Below are positions 46,301 through 56,989 of a stretch of DNA of 64,000 nucleotides, in pieces. Both the position numbers and the translations under genes were made by a program. The stretch comes from Chlorokybus atmophyticus (taxonomy: Eukaryota; Streptophyta; Chlorokybophyceae; Chlorokybales; Chlorokybaceae). The notes under the pieces are model-generated. The model worked only from the letters and a program-made list of their open reading frames with translations, did not search any database and was not told the DNA's origin. Location of the stretch: NCBI GenBank assembly GCA_009103225.1, contig RHPI01001168.1, positions 604,424 through 668,423 on the forward strand, read 5' to 3'. Position 1 is the stretch's first letter, and each line of letters starts with the position of its first letter.

Positions 46301-47295
46301 AGCTTGCGGAGATCAAGGCCAAGAGCGAAGAGTCCACCCTGATGTTGGAGCTGGAGCTCCAGCGCCTTCGCACTGACAACCAGTCGTTGAAGGAGCATGT
46401 GACCCAACTTGAGGTACAGCACGGCAGTGCATTGCTATAAGATAGTGTATGTGGCTGCTTTGTTTGTTGGAACACTTGCTTACGAACCTGCGTGCACAGG
46501 CCAATCTGCAGGAAATGGTGGACATGCATGCGTCCCTGGTAGACCATAACAACCACAAGCAAAAGATACATCACCATATGAAGGTGAGGGTTGTTGCACG
46601 CATTGCGTAAAGGTTGTGTTTGGGCTGTGTTTGGGCTGGTTCTTCTCATCCAAGCCAGCGCATGAGATATGCAGCATGTTTATCAATCTTGGCACAATAC
46701 TCTTAAATGCAATGCAGGTCAAAGATCAGCTTCAGACAGCCAGGAAAGAGCTGTTGACACTGGAGGAAGAAAAAGTGCTGTTGGAGCAAGTACGCGGCTT
46801 TGTACCATGTGTGACTGTTAGACGACAGGTGACTGTTGAACACCATGCTGACTTTGTACACGCTTGTGGCTGTTGTCTCAGGTGGTGAGGTACCTCGTGT
46901 ATCGCCAGCTGCCTTCTCACCTCCAGAAGCCATGGCACAGACTGAAGCAGGTGAACATAGCAGACAAGGAGAACACCGCCGGCGAGCTCGCATATGATGT
47001 CATTGAGCAGCGTGTTCTTGCAAAGGTACAGTTGTGTGCACATGCATGTGTGTGATGGTACTGTGTGGTTGTAAATATGTTCAGACTGTGTAAATACTGA
47101 CTTCCCTAACAGACATGTCTACTTTGTTTATGCTTGCAGATTGAAGCGCTCTGCGGTACAAAGAGAGTTATCCCTTTGCTGAGCAAATCGGTGGAGAGTG
47201 CAGAGCTGCAGCTGTTGCTCAATCAAGCACGCCCAACGATCCAGGCACTGGCAATCACTAAGTCCGGAAGCTACTCCGTTGCTGCACAAGAATAA
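40312..47295 (+). CDS. Long coiled-coil protein, about 20 exons, mostly phase-0 introns
   Basis: The start at 40312 gives MSFACKDGVRIQYTPLSGDP. The second exon (about 40870-41055) includes GPGAYSVDDHRV, recalling SHIPPO/ODF3-type PGAY motifs of ciliary proteins, then an E/Q-rich segment. A Ser/Arg-rich exon (41302-41416) follows. From about 41693 to 46800 nearly all exons encode heptad-rich coiled coil, with almost every exon starting right after CAG and ending on a whole codon. Exons at about 42329-42520 and 42623-42832 are paralogous. Exon 44505-44935 contains three 35-residue repeats. Exon 45726-46010 has a doubled VEKAAELHQNQL. The last exons (46880-47025, 47141-47295) leave the coiled coil and read VVRYLVYRQLPSHLQKPWHR, then ALCGTKRVIPLLSKSVES, ending AAQE. 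No GRIP or other known anchor was recognised. The role is probably structural (Golgi, centrosome/basal body or cytoskeleton). The exon 1 to 2 junction is uncertain. Confidence 0.75.
40483..40760 (-). CDS. Possible small antisense gene fragment (last two exons)
   Basis: On the minus strand, inside the first intron of the coiled-coil gene, two segments splice cleanly. About 40611-40760 (after an AG; reads GDDGTINWANALLHGAYWAD to KVAYTE, donor GTAAAC) joins 40483-40556 (VNDYYHSLHSQSKDSAAGKV, stop). The composition is protein-like and the phases agree. No upstream exon with a start could be fixed; candidates lie near 41110 or 41250-41300. No family is recognised. It may be a nested gene, a gene remnant or chance. 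Confidence 0.3.
44567..44881 (+). repeat. Three in-frame 105-base repeats (35 residues, five heptads each)
   Basis: Units start at 44567, 44672 and 44777 with K/R-EEQLQAHV, continue (N)DEAVQAQLEQ and end ISAxL. They lie in one exon of the coiled-coil gene. The unit is exactly five heptads, so duplication preserves the coiled-coil register. Units 1 and 2 are the most alike. Confidence 0.9.
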
Positions 47296-47668
47296 GGAAA
47301 CCTTAAGATATGAACTCCGTGTGAATAACCCTGTATGCGTGTGCCCTTTGCTTATGTTAGACTTATTGCGACCATGCTTAACGTGGTTGAGGAGCGACCC
47401 AATGATAGTGTTGCCCACACATACTGTGTACCCTTAGTAACAGTAGCAGCAATGATACAGTTGTTGTCCACCAGTGCATGTGCACATGTTGGACACATTG
47501 TGTATATGCATTTTGGCAAGGCACGCTTTGTGCCACCTTAGAGTGCTGGCCATCCAGCAGTGCTGGACCAGCACTCGCAAACTGATGCTGACACGAGCTA
47601 TACCGAAGCAGGACATGTATGTACACACTAGGAGTTTGGAGTCTGCTTACGCGACATCTTCGTTTTGC
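47296..47668. other. Convergent intergenic region between coiled-coil and K+ channel genes
   Basis: No gene is seen. It would contain the two 3' UTRs. Confidence 0.5.
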
Positions 47669-50600
47669 TCAGGCTGCTGTTGTTGAGTGTGAGTCTGGAA
47701 GACCTGCTCGTGTGTCTGTTGCAGCAGCAGCAGCAGCCTCATCAACAGCCGTGAGCTCTGCAGGCGGGCCTTGGTCATCCGTGCGGGGCGCGCGTGGTGT
47801 TGGAGGGATACCACCAGAGCCTTTGTAAAGCACAAGCACTCAGGTAAGAGGTTTGCATGCATCAAGGAATGGCGTGTGTAGTGCAAATACATTCTTGCAC
47901 CGTACCATGATATGCAGGTGTTCGCGCCTTCTTCCCAATGGCGTTGCGATCGGGGCGCTGGCCAGTGAGCCGCACAAGTTCTAACGTGTCAATAACAGAC
48001 TTGTGGCCGAAGGACTTGGCTTCGTCGTACGCAGTGTTGCCCCATCGGTCCTTCTTGTTCAGATCGGCCCCATACGCCAGCAGCAGCTGCAGCCACAAGA
48101 GCTGCATCTTAATTGTGTATGGATAGTCCGTGTTTGCATGGGTACATGAGCTAGTATGCGTGCATAGCGTGTGTGTGTTTGAGTATCAGCGAACGCACGC
48201 ATGCGCATGGGCAAGCACACATACACATACACACCTGTGCCAGTGGCTTCAGACCCTCCGCGCAGGCAATGTGAAGAGCAGTACGCAAATCATAGTCAGC
48301 GGAGTCGGGGTCTACACCATAGCGTAGCAGCCGTCGCAGGTAGTCAATGTTGCCGGCAAACGTGGCATTGCAGAGCTCGCTGGCGGGTTCCCTCATCTGC
48401 AGTTTCCCGCCCAACTGCGTGCCACCAATACAACTCAAGACATGCACACGCACGCATGTGCCTTGCAGAGTGGTAACTCTATCCTCTCACCTCCACGAGA
48501 AAGGCGCACACGTCCTCGTGGCTAGCCTTGACAGCCTCCATGAGCGGCGTGATCCCAAAGTGGTCCATAGCATTAATGTTGGCACCCTGCTGCGCAAGAT
48601 ACCGCACCGCATCGAGGTTGCCCTTCGCTGCCGCCAGGTGCAGGGGAGCCCTCCCGTCATAATCCGCTGCACTCGGATCAAACCTTTACACAGAGAGACA
48701 TGTTGGGTGACTACAACTATGTCGTGTCGCATGGAAGGATACAACATGTACTCGTTACTTACCCCGCGGAGGCGATCTTGCGCAGCTGAGCCACATCCCC
48801 ACGCGAAGCCGCAAAGCACAGGTCCATGACGGTGTCCTGGTCTTTACCAGCAGCAAACTGCTCCACCTGCGCGCACCAACTTGTTGTTGCGTTGTTGTAG
48901 TGAGCTGCTGCATGCGTGGTTGTTATTGTCGCGCAACTCCAATCAAGAATGGAGTCATTTTCTCTCACCTGTGATACAAGCTCGACATGCAGTGGATCTG
49001 TCCTCCTTTTCAGTACCAACGCCAGATTAAGAAGAACCGTCCTCTGGTCCTTGGTGGAGTTCTTCACTGCCTGCTCGCAAACAGTGTGCATCAAATAGCA
49101 AACACAGACACGCGTGCACACGTCCACACCCTGCTCGCAAAAGGTGCATCATCTATCAACAGCACACGCACGCACACACGCTGCATCGTCAGCACCTGCT
49201 GGTATGCTTCTCTGCTGATGACGAGTGCTCTGCAGATGGCGTCGCTGGCTGTGCGCACGGTGTAAGGCTGAAGCAGATCGCACATGAGGGCCGCCTCGCC
49301 AAAGCAGTCGCCCATGCCAAGTGTCGCGACAACAGTCTCCTTCCCTACAAGTTGGAACATATTTTCTCATCGTGACACGTTGTGACACCAACTGCCGCAT
49401 GACACAACTCACAAGTACCTGTGTCGTCGGTGATGACGAGCTCCACGGAGCCGGACAACACAATGAACATCTCGTTGCCCGCGTCGAGCTTCTCGGTCAA
49501 CACAACGTTGTTGGGCATGAAGAAGTCAGACGTCACGTTGCAGACGAGATGGTCTATGAAGGACTCCGTGCAACCCTGATCACAAGATTATACACTTCAG
49601 ACCCACATTATCAGCTCTCTACTCAGGCATGCTTTGCTGGATACCAAACCACTTCTTTAGCATCTATTAGCCTTTTGTCAGACGTGCTTGCCTGGATACG
49701 AGAATATGCTGTTCATTCAAACTGCATTGATGTCTGTGTTCTTACTTGTGTATATACATTTTTGGGGGGGTACCCGTTGTACCGAGTCTTCCATCAACAA
49801 TATACTAAGAGCAAATGACACTAGTAGTAGAACATGTTGTGTTATACTTTCACCTCCATGTGTCTCACCTGAAACAGGTAGCACCGTCTGAGCGTCCTCA
49901 TATACACTATCCTCGCCACTTTGGTCCTGAGCGACTGCGGGAAATGCCTCAACACATCCTGTCTCTCGTCTTTCGTCTCGAACTGCAGCATGAGGTACGC
50001 CTTCATCTGTTGCCGCAGCTCCGACGGCACGCGGTTCTTCTTTAAGAATCTGTTCAGGGACGCGGAACGGTCGCGGTAGTCGGCGGTCACGAGGTCGCGC
50101 TTGGTCACGAGAGCAGTCATGTTCCCTGTGTGGGAGTGGGGGAGATGGTGTTGTTGTTGTGTGGGGTGCAAGTGGTTTGGTCGGGCAAGGGGTATCCAGT
50201 ACTTGGGATGACAGGTGTGCGTGTGTGCCTGTGCACGTTGTTGTGTTGTGCGTACCGAGTATGTAGGATGACAGGCCTAGATTGAATAGCATGTAGATGC
50301 AGTCCATCCACATCTCGCCGGCGTTTACAGGATGGTAGTCGCCATACCCTACCGTCATCTGCATAACGATGAACAGCTCTGAACCCAACCCTCACGCACG
50401 CACGCACGCACACACACACACACACGTATATGCACACAAACCAATTCTGACTACACAACTCATTGTTACCAGTGTGACCACACTCCAGTAGAAGCTCTTA
50501 GTGTATCGCAGCGCGAGGTTCTCTGCAGTCTCAAAGTCTGGATCGTACGAACCGAGCCACGTGTTGGCCGGGTCCGTGTACAGCGTGGCGATGAAGTAGA

Positions 50601-52262
50601 TGCCGCACCCCGCCCAATGCGCCGCCATCACAACCATCTAAACATGGCAACGCTGTTGTTATTATCGTCGTTGTTGTTGTTATCATTGTTGTCTCACTTA
50701 CCAGGGTGAACTTCAGTACTCTCGTCGTGAAGTAATTATATCTCACGTCCTTCTCCACTCTATCAAAGTACAGCGCGATGCGGTGTATCCTCAGCAGTCT
50801 CAGCATCCCCGCGGCCGGCCACGCCGCGGAGTAGAACGTCCCCGACGCGAGACCGACCAGCTCCCAGGGGACCGTCGCCAACGCGTCGAGCCACAAGCGG
50901 CCTTTGATGTAGTGGCGACGGATGCGACGCACATCGGTTATCAAGGTGCCCTGGAGTGTTGTGTTGGATGTTGGGGTGAGTGGGTGGGTGAGTGTATGTG
51001 TGTGCGTGTGTGTGTGAGTGTGTGACGACGAGTTGGAGGTGAGTGGATGAGTAGCGTGGTGATGAAGTGTGGGAGTACTTGAGTGAGTACTTTTGAAGTG
51101 AGGTTGACAGATGCAGCAATGAGAACCTTGAAGAAGTAGGCGAGGTTGAAGTCAAGGATGATGTCCATGAGGAACATGAAGTTTATAATTGTGTCGATGA
51201 CGGCGAGGGTGATGCGCAGGGCACTGTTCATACCATCGTTGAACGCAAGCCTGTGTGATGCATATGGGACCTTCAAGTCCTAAACTAACTCAGAGTAGCA
51301 CAGTTCCCAAGAATTACATTCACTCACTTACTTGAAAGGCGCTTCGAAGCAGCAGTAGGTGACGAGCATGACAGTGAGGTTGAACCAGCGCAGGTAGTTG
51401 GGGTGCTCGGGATGCACAACCCACTTGGGCGTGTCCTCCAGAGCCATTCCGCCCTTGTAAGACGCACGCGAACTCGCCTTACTGACATTTCAATGAGGTT
51501 GAGTCACACGCACGCGCACACATCCACACACACGCACGCGCACGCGCACACGCCCACCTTGTCTTCCGCCACTGTTTGAGTCCCGACGCCACAATCTCAT
51601 TATCATATCCAACTCCACTAACGCTTGCAGTGCTTCCGCCATCCCCATTGACTCTATTCACCCCATCCGCACCCTCGCCTTTGGCCTCCGCAGCGGCCTG
51701 CAGCGCGACGGCAGCGAAGGACAGGCGCGTGGTTGGTTTACCGTGCAATGAGGGGCCGGCGTCGTCGGTTGCTGTGGTGGAACCGCTGCGAGTGCTGGCG
51801 TCTCTGTCAGCGAACTGAAGTGCGAGTGAAGAGGCAGTGCGGGTGGTGAGAGCGAGATAACATAGTTACATACACATCGTTGACACTGCATGCGTGCCAC
51901 GTGTGCTAGCATGCGCATCGTGCATACTTGTGCAATCTCAACTACTTTGAGTACACATACGCAGTGGCTGGACATCTAGGTGTGCGCGCACGCGTGCACG
52001 CATGCACGCGTGTGCGGGCCTGCGCAGCCACTCGCAGGGGTGCGCGCTCATTGTGTGTGCGTGCATGTGTGTGGTTTGAGAAAGTAGAGTCTGTGAGTGT
52101 GTGGCTGGGCGATGTGTGCGTTGTACGCGGGTGCTTGCATGCGTGTATGTATGCTTGTGATTGTGGGTTGTATGTGACCTGGTGGCCTCCGTGGGCGGTA
52201 AGCTCGCCAATGGAGCCATAGTCCCGCTGGTCGCTGGGCTTGCGCCACAACCGCATCATCAT
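47669..52262 (-). CDS. Plant Shaker/AKT-type voltage-gated K+ channel with cyclic-nucleotide-binding and ankyrin domains
   Basis: In minus-strand order: Met at 52262 (MMMRLWRKPSD) and a Ser/Ala-rich cytosolic exon (about 51556-51812). S1 is at about 51340-51480 (FNLTVMLVTYCCFEAPF). S2 follows (INFMFLMDIILDFNLAYFF, about 51120-51255). The S3-S4 exon is about 50715-50950 (DALATVPWELVG, then voltage-sensor-like LRLLRIHRIALYFDR). S5 is about 50480-50640. The pore exon (about 50255-50360) has the K+ filter TVGYGD. The C-linker is at about 49870-50125 (LRQQMKAYLMLQF). The cyclic-nucleotide-binding fold is at about 49190-49570 (FGEAALMCDLLQPYTVRT). The ankyrin exons are 47900-48890 (DYDGRAPLHLAAAKGNLDAV and others). 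The C-terminus ends STTAA at 47669. This is the AKT/SKOR architecture of plasma-membrane K+ uptake or release channels; a C-terminal KHA domain was not seen. A longer N-terminus upstream of 52262 is possible. Confidence 0.92.
51960..52170. repeat. Intronic GTGTG/GCGC low-complexity tract in K+ channel gene
   Basis: The channel's first visible intron is largely TGTGCGCGCACGCG and GTGTGTATG runs, the same style as in the aldehyde oxidase and kinesin introns. Confidence 0.7.
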
Positions 52263-53820
52263 CCCGCTCTGAAACAGCACCAAGCATTAGCGCAGACATC
52301 CACACCAGATGGTCAGGTCACGTATCAGTGCTGAGCCAATACTCGGTTGACTGCATCGCTACTCAAAGTAACTGCATGCACACGCATGTGTTCAAATACC
52401 ATGCGCAAGGAAGCAGAGCAAGATACTTGCCCACCATCGAGCTTCTTCTGTCTTTCTCCTCCTCGCACGACGACCTCCTGCAGGCGGAGGAGGCGGAGGA
52501 GGAGGAGGAGGTAGAGGAGAGGAGAGCTTGCAGCAGTTCTGACTCCTGCACCAAGCCCTCAGTCCCACCCTTTCTCCCCGCCTCTGCCGCCTGGTTTTGA
52601 TGAAACAGCAGCGTCCTTCTTCTCCAGGTCCCGGCCAGCATACCTCATAGGCGGAGGCGGAGGATGAGCCCAATCCTGATGCCAATGGCACGGACACGGA
52701 GGTGAAGGACGTGACGGGCAGGGGCCGCATCGGACGGACTGGGGTCGGGGTTGAATCAAAGAGGATGCAGATCGGACGGTGAAGGGTATGTAGAGGATTC
52801 ACCGGGGTCGCAGGAATCTTGGCTCGTCGGGTCCGTTGCGCGTGCAAAGAGGCGCCGGCCACACAGTCTGCCTCGATGTAGGCATCGGGGCACATCATGC
52901 GCATTATGCCCAAATCTGATGGGGCACATCATGTGCCCATCATAAGATACAACATATTGGTGTTTAAACACAGCAAGGGCCAGTCAATAGCTCAAGGCAA
53001 CTCGCTCAGTCAACTTCAACAACAAGTGTAACAATTTTTGATGATAACAATCATAGTTGGGGGTTCCACTAAGTCTAAGCAAAGTGCAATGTAATCAAAG
53101 ATTGAAAGGTGTGATGTGGAGGAGGGGCAAAGAGCACACAAACTTTGTCCAACAAAGGCAAGCTTCGTTTATCGGTTCCAAGCAGTGTATCATACATCCA
53201 ACATAAACATATGGACGCAACGAGCGATAGAGCACTAGCAATGTGATACTGCTTAATGCATGACTTGTTTCAATTTACACAAAGTATAACATGTCTTTGC
53301 ATGTAAATTAGAAGCTCTAAACATCAATATATAACAACTACCGTGTAACGCTAATCAACAAAATTAACGGTTTTTCCCGAAAACAACATGCGCAAGAAAA
53401 CCGCTTTGGATTGTATAATATAATATCATGATTTGATTACCAAGGTGTTTCATCATGAATTAAAATCGTGATCATTATGTCAAGCAAAGCAGTGTTTTGC
53501 TTGACATTCATTTTGTTGAAAAGTCACATACCACACCTTTCGCGTCACCAATCTGCACTCGTACCAAACCACATATGCGTCAATGCAAAGGTCACATCAA
53601 TTTCATATGCACAGCGAAAATGCTCTGCTGGGCGTGTCGTTGCTACATTCGCAAGGCGCGATTTTAACTGCTAACCTTAATTATTGCCTGATGTGAGGGA
53701 CTGACGCGCAGGGGATAAGACCGCGGGCAGCCGCTCAAACCCTCAGGGGCATCAATAGTCGCACAGTCGTCGTAGGTAGCGGCGGCGGTGGATGGCTAAC
53801 TTCGCCCTTCTTCTCCCCCG
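52263..53820. other. Intergenic DNA, AT-rich on the right
   Basis: The left part (52430-52760) is GC-rich with GAG runs, and could be the channel promoter, 5' UTR or an unassigned first exon. From about 52970 to 53690 the DNA is AT-rich and no gene is seen. The retroelement LTR starts at 53821. Confidence 0.5.
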
Positions 53821-54244
53821 TGTTGAAGGACTAGCATGCACATGTAGCTGAGGCAAGCATGGATACACACGGACAGAGCTACCGCCACCAGAGCATACAC
53901 AAGTCACATCACATTCATCTATTACAAGTTGTCCGCTGGTTCTTATACCAGCCAGTTACACACACGTCTACATTTGCAAGCACTGCGTAAGCTATACTCA
54001 GCCCTTTGACGCGCTCTAAGTTGTGTTGTCTTTCTTACAACCAGAGCTTTCCAACAAGCTCTTACACGCCTAATATGAGTAAGTATACGCGGAGATACGA
54101 AGCAGTTAGTAAGGCTCCAGTCTGGAGTCCGGAGTCTGGTCCGACGATGCCATCTTGCTAAGTCCGGACCTAGTGCTCGTCCTTACGACCTTCTACTCCT
54201 GTGTGGAGGGTCGATGCTGATCGTATGTAGGAATACTCTCAACA
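53821..54244 (-). repeat. 3' LTR of the copia element (424 bases)
   Basis: On the minus strand it starts TGTTGA and ends TCAACA, a perfect 6-base terminal inverted repeat with canonical TG...CA. It follows a purine-rich tract directly. A TATA-like GGTATAAGAACC lies inside. No second copy occurs in the window. Confidence 0.8.
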
Positions 54245-54286
54245 CTCCCACGAGAGCAGCTTGACCTCCAACGCTTGCTCCTGTAG

Positions 54287-56962
54287 TCAAACACAGATGC
54301 CAAGTCCTGCACAACAAGTCTTGAACTTGAGTGGTGACAATGGCTTTGTCATGAAGTCCGCTAGCATGCCCTCAGTGTTGCAGTACTGGAACTCCACCTC
54401 CTTCCTTGTGACTCTGTCACGCACAAAGTGATGCATGACATCAATGTGCTTCGTCCTTGCCGAGGCGATAGGGTGCTTCAACAACTTGATGGCTCCTTGG
54501 TTGTCACAGTTGATGACGATGCACGCCATGGGGTGCTCCAAGTCTGCCATGAGCTTGCGAAGCCAGAGTGCCTCCTTCACTGCTGCTGCCGCTGCCATGT
54601 ACTCAGCCTCTGATGTAGATGCTGCTGTTGTTGGCTGCAGCCTGCTGTTCCAGCTCACCACGCCTCCGTTCAGCTTGAAGACGTAGCCTGTAGTGGACCT
54701 CCTGCTGTTGAGGTCACCAGCAAAGTCCGAGTCGCAGTAGCCCTCCAACTCAGTGCTCCCGCTCCCAAACTTGATGCCAACTGTTGCGCTCCCAGCAACA
54801 TAGCGTAGTACTCCCTTTGCTGCTCTCCAGTGCTCCATGCTCGGTGCAGACATGTAGCGAGCAAGTACTCCCACAGCATGTGCAACATCGGGACGTGTGC
54901 ACACTGCCAGATAGAGCATGCTGCCTACCAGCTCACCATATGGATACTGAGCCTTGTCGAGTACCTCCTCATCCTTTGCCTTGATGAGGGCAGTGCCAAG
55001 TGCCAACGGTGTGGTCTTGGTCTTCGCTTCATTGAGCCCAAACTTGGTGACGAGTCTTCTCACCATCTGCTCCTGTCTGATCTTGATTGTGTGAGCAGCC
55101 CTGTCGCGCTCAATCACCATGCCAAGGAACCACTTGGCCTCTCCAAGATCACGAACTGAGAATGCTTGCTGTAGAGCAAGTTTCGTCTCCTGCAGGTGGT
55201 GCACCTGCCTGGCGGTGATGATGATATCATCAACATACACGAGCAGCCAGACCTTGTTGTCTGCATGGATGAAGAGCCCAGGGTCTGCAGAGGATGCGGT
55301 GAAGCCAAGTGCCTCCAGCTCCTTGGTGAGCTTGATGTGCCACATACGCGGTGCCTGTCGCAGCCCGTACAGTGCCTTGATCAGCTTGCACGCTGTGCCT
55401 CTCTCCCCTTCTTCATATCCAGGTGGTTGCTCGATGAAGATCTCCTCCTCCAGCTCTCCATAGAGGACGGCAGTCTTCACATCCAGGTGATGCAGCTCTA
55501 GGTCTTCAGCAGCAACCATAGTTAGCAGTGCACGGAAGGTGGTATGCTTACTTGCAGGTGCAAACACTTCGTTGAAGTCCACACCTTCCTGCTGCAAGAA
55601 GCCCTTTGCCACCAGTCTTGCCTTGTAGCGCTCAATGTTGCCCTGACCATCACGCTTCACCTTGAAGACCCATTTCACTGGAATGGTCTTCACTCCTTGC
55701 GGTAACTGCTCCAGTGACCAAGTGTTGTTGGCATGGAGTGACGCAATCTCCTCGTCCATAGCACGCTGCCATTGCTCCGCATCTGGTGCTAACAATGCCT
55801 CCTCGTAGGTGCTTGGCTCCTCATGCTGCACACTGGCGACGTGTGCCTTGTGTAGGAAGTCAGGTGCCTTTCTCTCCCTCACTGGGTATCTCCGAGCTGC
55901 GTGCTCCTGCTGCAGGTGCGACTGCTTGTCTGCTACAGTGGAGTCCTGCTCACCCTTATCGTCAATGATGGCCATGCCTGTAGCCTCCACTGTTTCAGGA
56001 TGCTCCGGTTGTGCTTCATCTTCAGGAAAGAAGCCTGCTTCTGGTTGTGATAATCCCTCGTGGAAAACCACCTCTCTGCTCACGATGATCTTCTGAGTGT
56101 CCTCGAGCAAGATCCTGTAAGCCTTGGAACCCGGTTCATAGCCAACGAAGATGCCCTTCTTGCTGACCGGCTCCAGCTTGTGCCTGAGCTGTTTAGGCAC
56201 TAGTGCATATGCCGTGCATCCAAACACACGCATACCACTCACATCTGGTGTGGCTCCATAGAAGTGCTCCCACGGAGTCTTCTGCTCTGAGCTCACCGGA
56301 GACCTGTTGCGGATGTAGTTGGCAGTGAGTACCGCCTCCTTCCACAAACTGTCTTCCATCTTTGTGTCGTTGAGCATAGCTCGAACACGCTCCAAGAGTG
56401 TCCTGTTGAGGCGTTCAGCTGCTCCATTCTGCTGCGGGGTGTAGGGTGCCGTTGTCTCGTGGCGTATGCCCTTGCTGGCGAAGAACTCCTTCAACTCCTT
56501 GTTGATGTACTCCCCTCCTCGATCACTCCTCATTGCCTTCATCTTGTTGCCAGACTGGGTCTCCAACAAGGCCACAACTGTGCGCACAGCTCCAGCAACT
56601 TCTGACTTCAGTGTCAACGGAAAGATGACGGATAGCTTGCTGCAGTCGTCGAGGAATGTAGCAAAGTACCTGACCCCTCCCTTCGCCACAATGCGCATAG
56701 GGCCACAGACATCCATGTGCACAAGCTCGCAAGGATGCTGACTGCTAGAAGAGGATGATGGGAATGGCATAGCATGCTGCTTTGCAACCAGGCATGGTTC
56801 ACAAAGTGCACCTGATGCATTCTTGAGTTCTTCTGTGCTGAGATGGATGCCCTTGACCATCTTCTCAGCGACAAGGCGAGTGAGGTTGACGTAGCTGAGA
56901 TGCCCGAACCTTCGATGCCACAATGTTGGCGACTCCTTGTCCTTCACCACCATGGCTTGCAC
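54287..56962 (-). CDS. Copia pol polyprotein fragment: integrase, reverse transcriptase, RNase H (891 residues)
   Basis: The frame opens within the GAG-pre-integrase region (WHRRFGHLSYVNL with a downstream CEPC zinc pair). The integrase core is next, with the D,D,E residues in HMDVCGPM, RSDRGGEY and QQNGAAERLNRT. Reverse transcriptase follows from about residue 420 (WVFKVKRDGQGNIERYKARL, LDVKTAVLYGELEEEIFIEQ, catalytic LLVYVDDIIIT). RNase H is at the C-terminus (GYCDSDFAGD, TSEAEYMAAAAA, NCDNQGAIKLL). The integrase-RT order defines Ty1/copia. Catalytic residues look intact and there is no stop or frameshift, but gag and protease are absent. The first Met at 56962 is probably just the first in-frame one after truncation. 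Confidence 0.95.
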   Translation of the reverse strand: MQAMVVKDKESPTLWHRRFGHLSYVNLTRLVAEKMVKGIHLSTEELKNASGALCEPCLVAKQHAMPFPSSSSSSQHPCELVHMDVCGPMRIVAKGGVRYFATFLDDCSKLSVIFPLTLKSEVAGAVRTVVALLETQSGNKMKAMRSDRGGEYINKELKEFFASKGIRHETTAPYTPQQNGAAERLNRTLLERVRAMLNDTKMEDSLWKEAVLTANYIRNRSPVSSEQKTPWEHFYGATPDVSGMRVFGCTAYALVPKQLRHKLEPVSKKGIFVGYEPGSKAYRILLEDTQKIIVSREVVFHEGLSQPEAGFFPEDEAQPEHPETVEATGMAIIDDKGEQDSTVADKQSHLQQEHAARRYPVRERKAPDFLHKAHVASVQHEEPSTYEEALLAPDAEQWQRAMDEEIASLHANNTWSLEQLPQGVKTIPVKWVFKVKRDGQGNIERYKARLVAKGFLQQEGVDFNEVFAPASKHTTFRALLTMVAAEDLELHHLDVKTAVLYGELEEEIFIEQPPGYEEGERGTACKLIKALYGLRQAPRMWHIKLTKELEALGFTASSADPGLFIHADNKVWLLVYVDDIIITARQVHHLQETKLALQQAFSVRDLGEAKWFLGMVIERDRAAHTIKIRQEQMVRRLVTKFGLNEAKTKTTPLALGTALIKAKDEEVLDKAQYPYGELVGSMLYLAVCTRPDVAHAVGVLARYMSAPSMEHWRAAKGVLRYVAGSATVGIKFGSGSTELEGYCDSDFAGDLNSRRSTTGYVFKLNGGVVSWNSRLQPTTAASTSEAEYMAAAAAVKEALWLRKLMADLEHPMACIVINCDNQGAIKLLKHPIASARTKHIDVMHHFVRDRVTRKEVEFQYCNTEGMLADFMTKPLSPLKFKTCCAGLGICV

Positions 56963-56989
56963 CGGTAATTCTGAGCCCCCCCGATTCCT

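Larger units (their letters stand above)
53821..56975 (-). mobile_element. Ty1/copia LTR retrotransposon, truncated at its 5' end
   Basis: The element reads right to left: pol open frame (56962-54287), a short purine-rich tract (TCTCGTGGGAG) and one LTR (54244-53821). Homology stops near 56975, just upstream of the integrase zinc-binding region, so gag, protease and the 5' LTR are missing. The DNA beyond is the unrelated repeat field at 56990-57600. The long intact frame suggests a young insertion that was cut off or misassembled. Confidence 0.9.

Noticed and set aside
52392-52913. Upstream first exon of the K+ channel
   Set aside because: Two frames compete and only one could join in phase 0, through a GC donor; the evidence was too weak, so the start was set at the Met at 52262.
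52760-52980. Small gene from the AATGATGTGCCC-type words near 52880-52940
   Set aside because: GGGCACATCATG occurs twice as a short direct repeat; no coding evidence.
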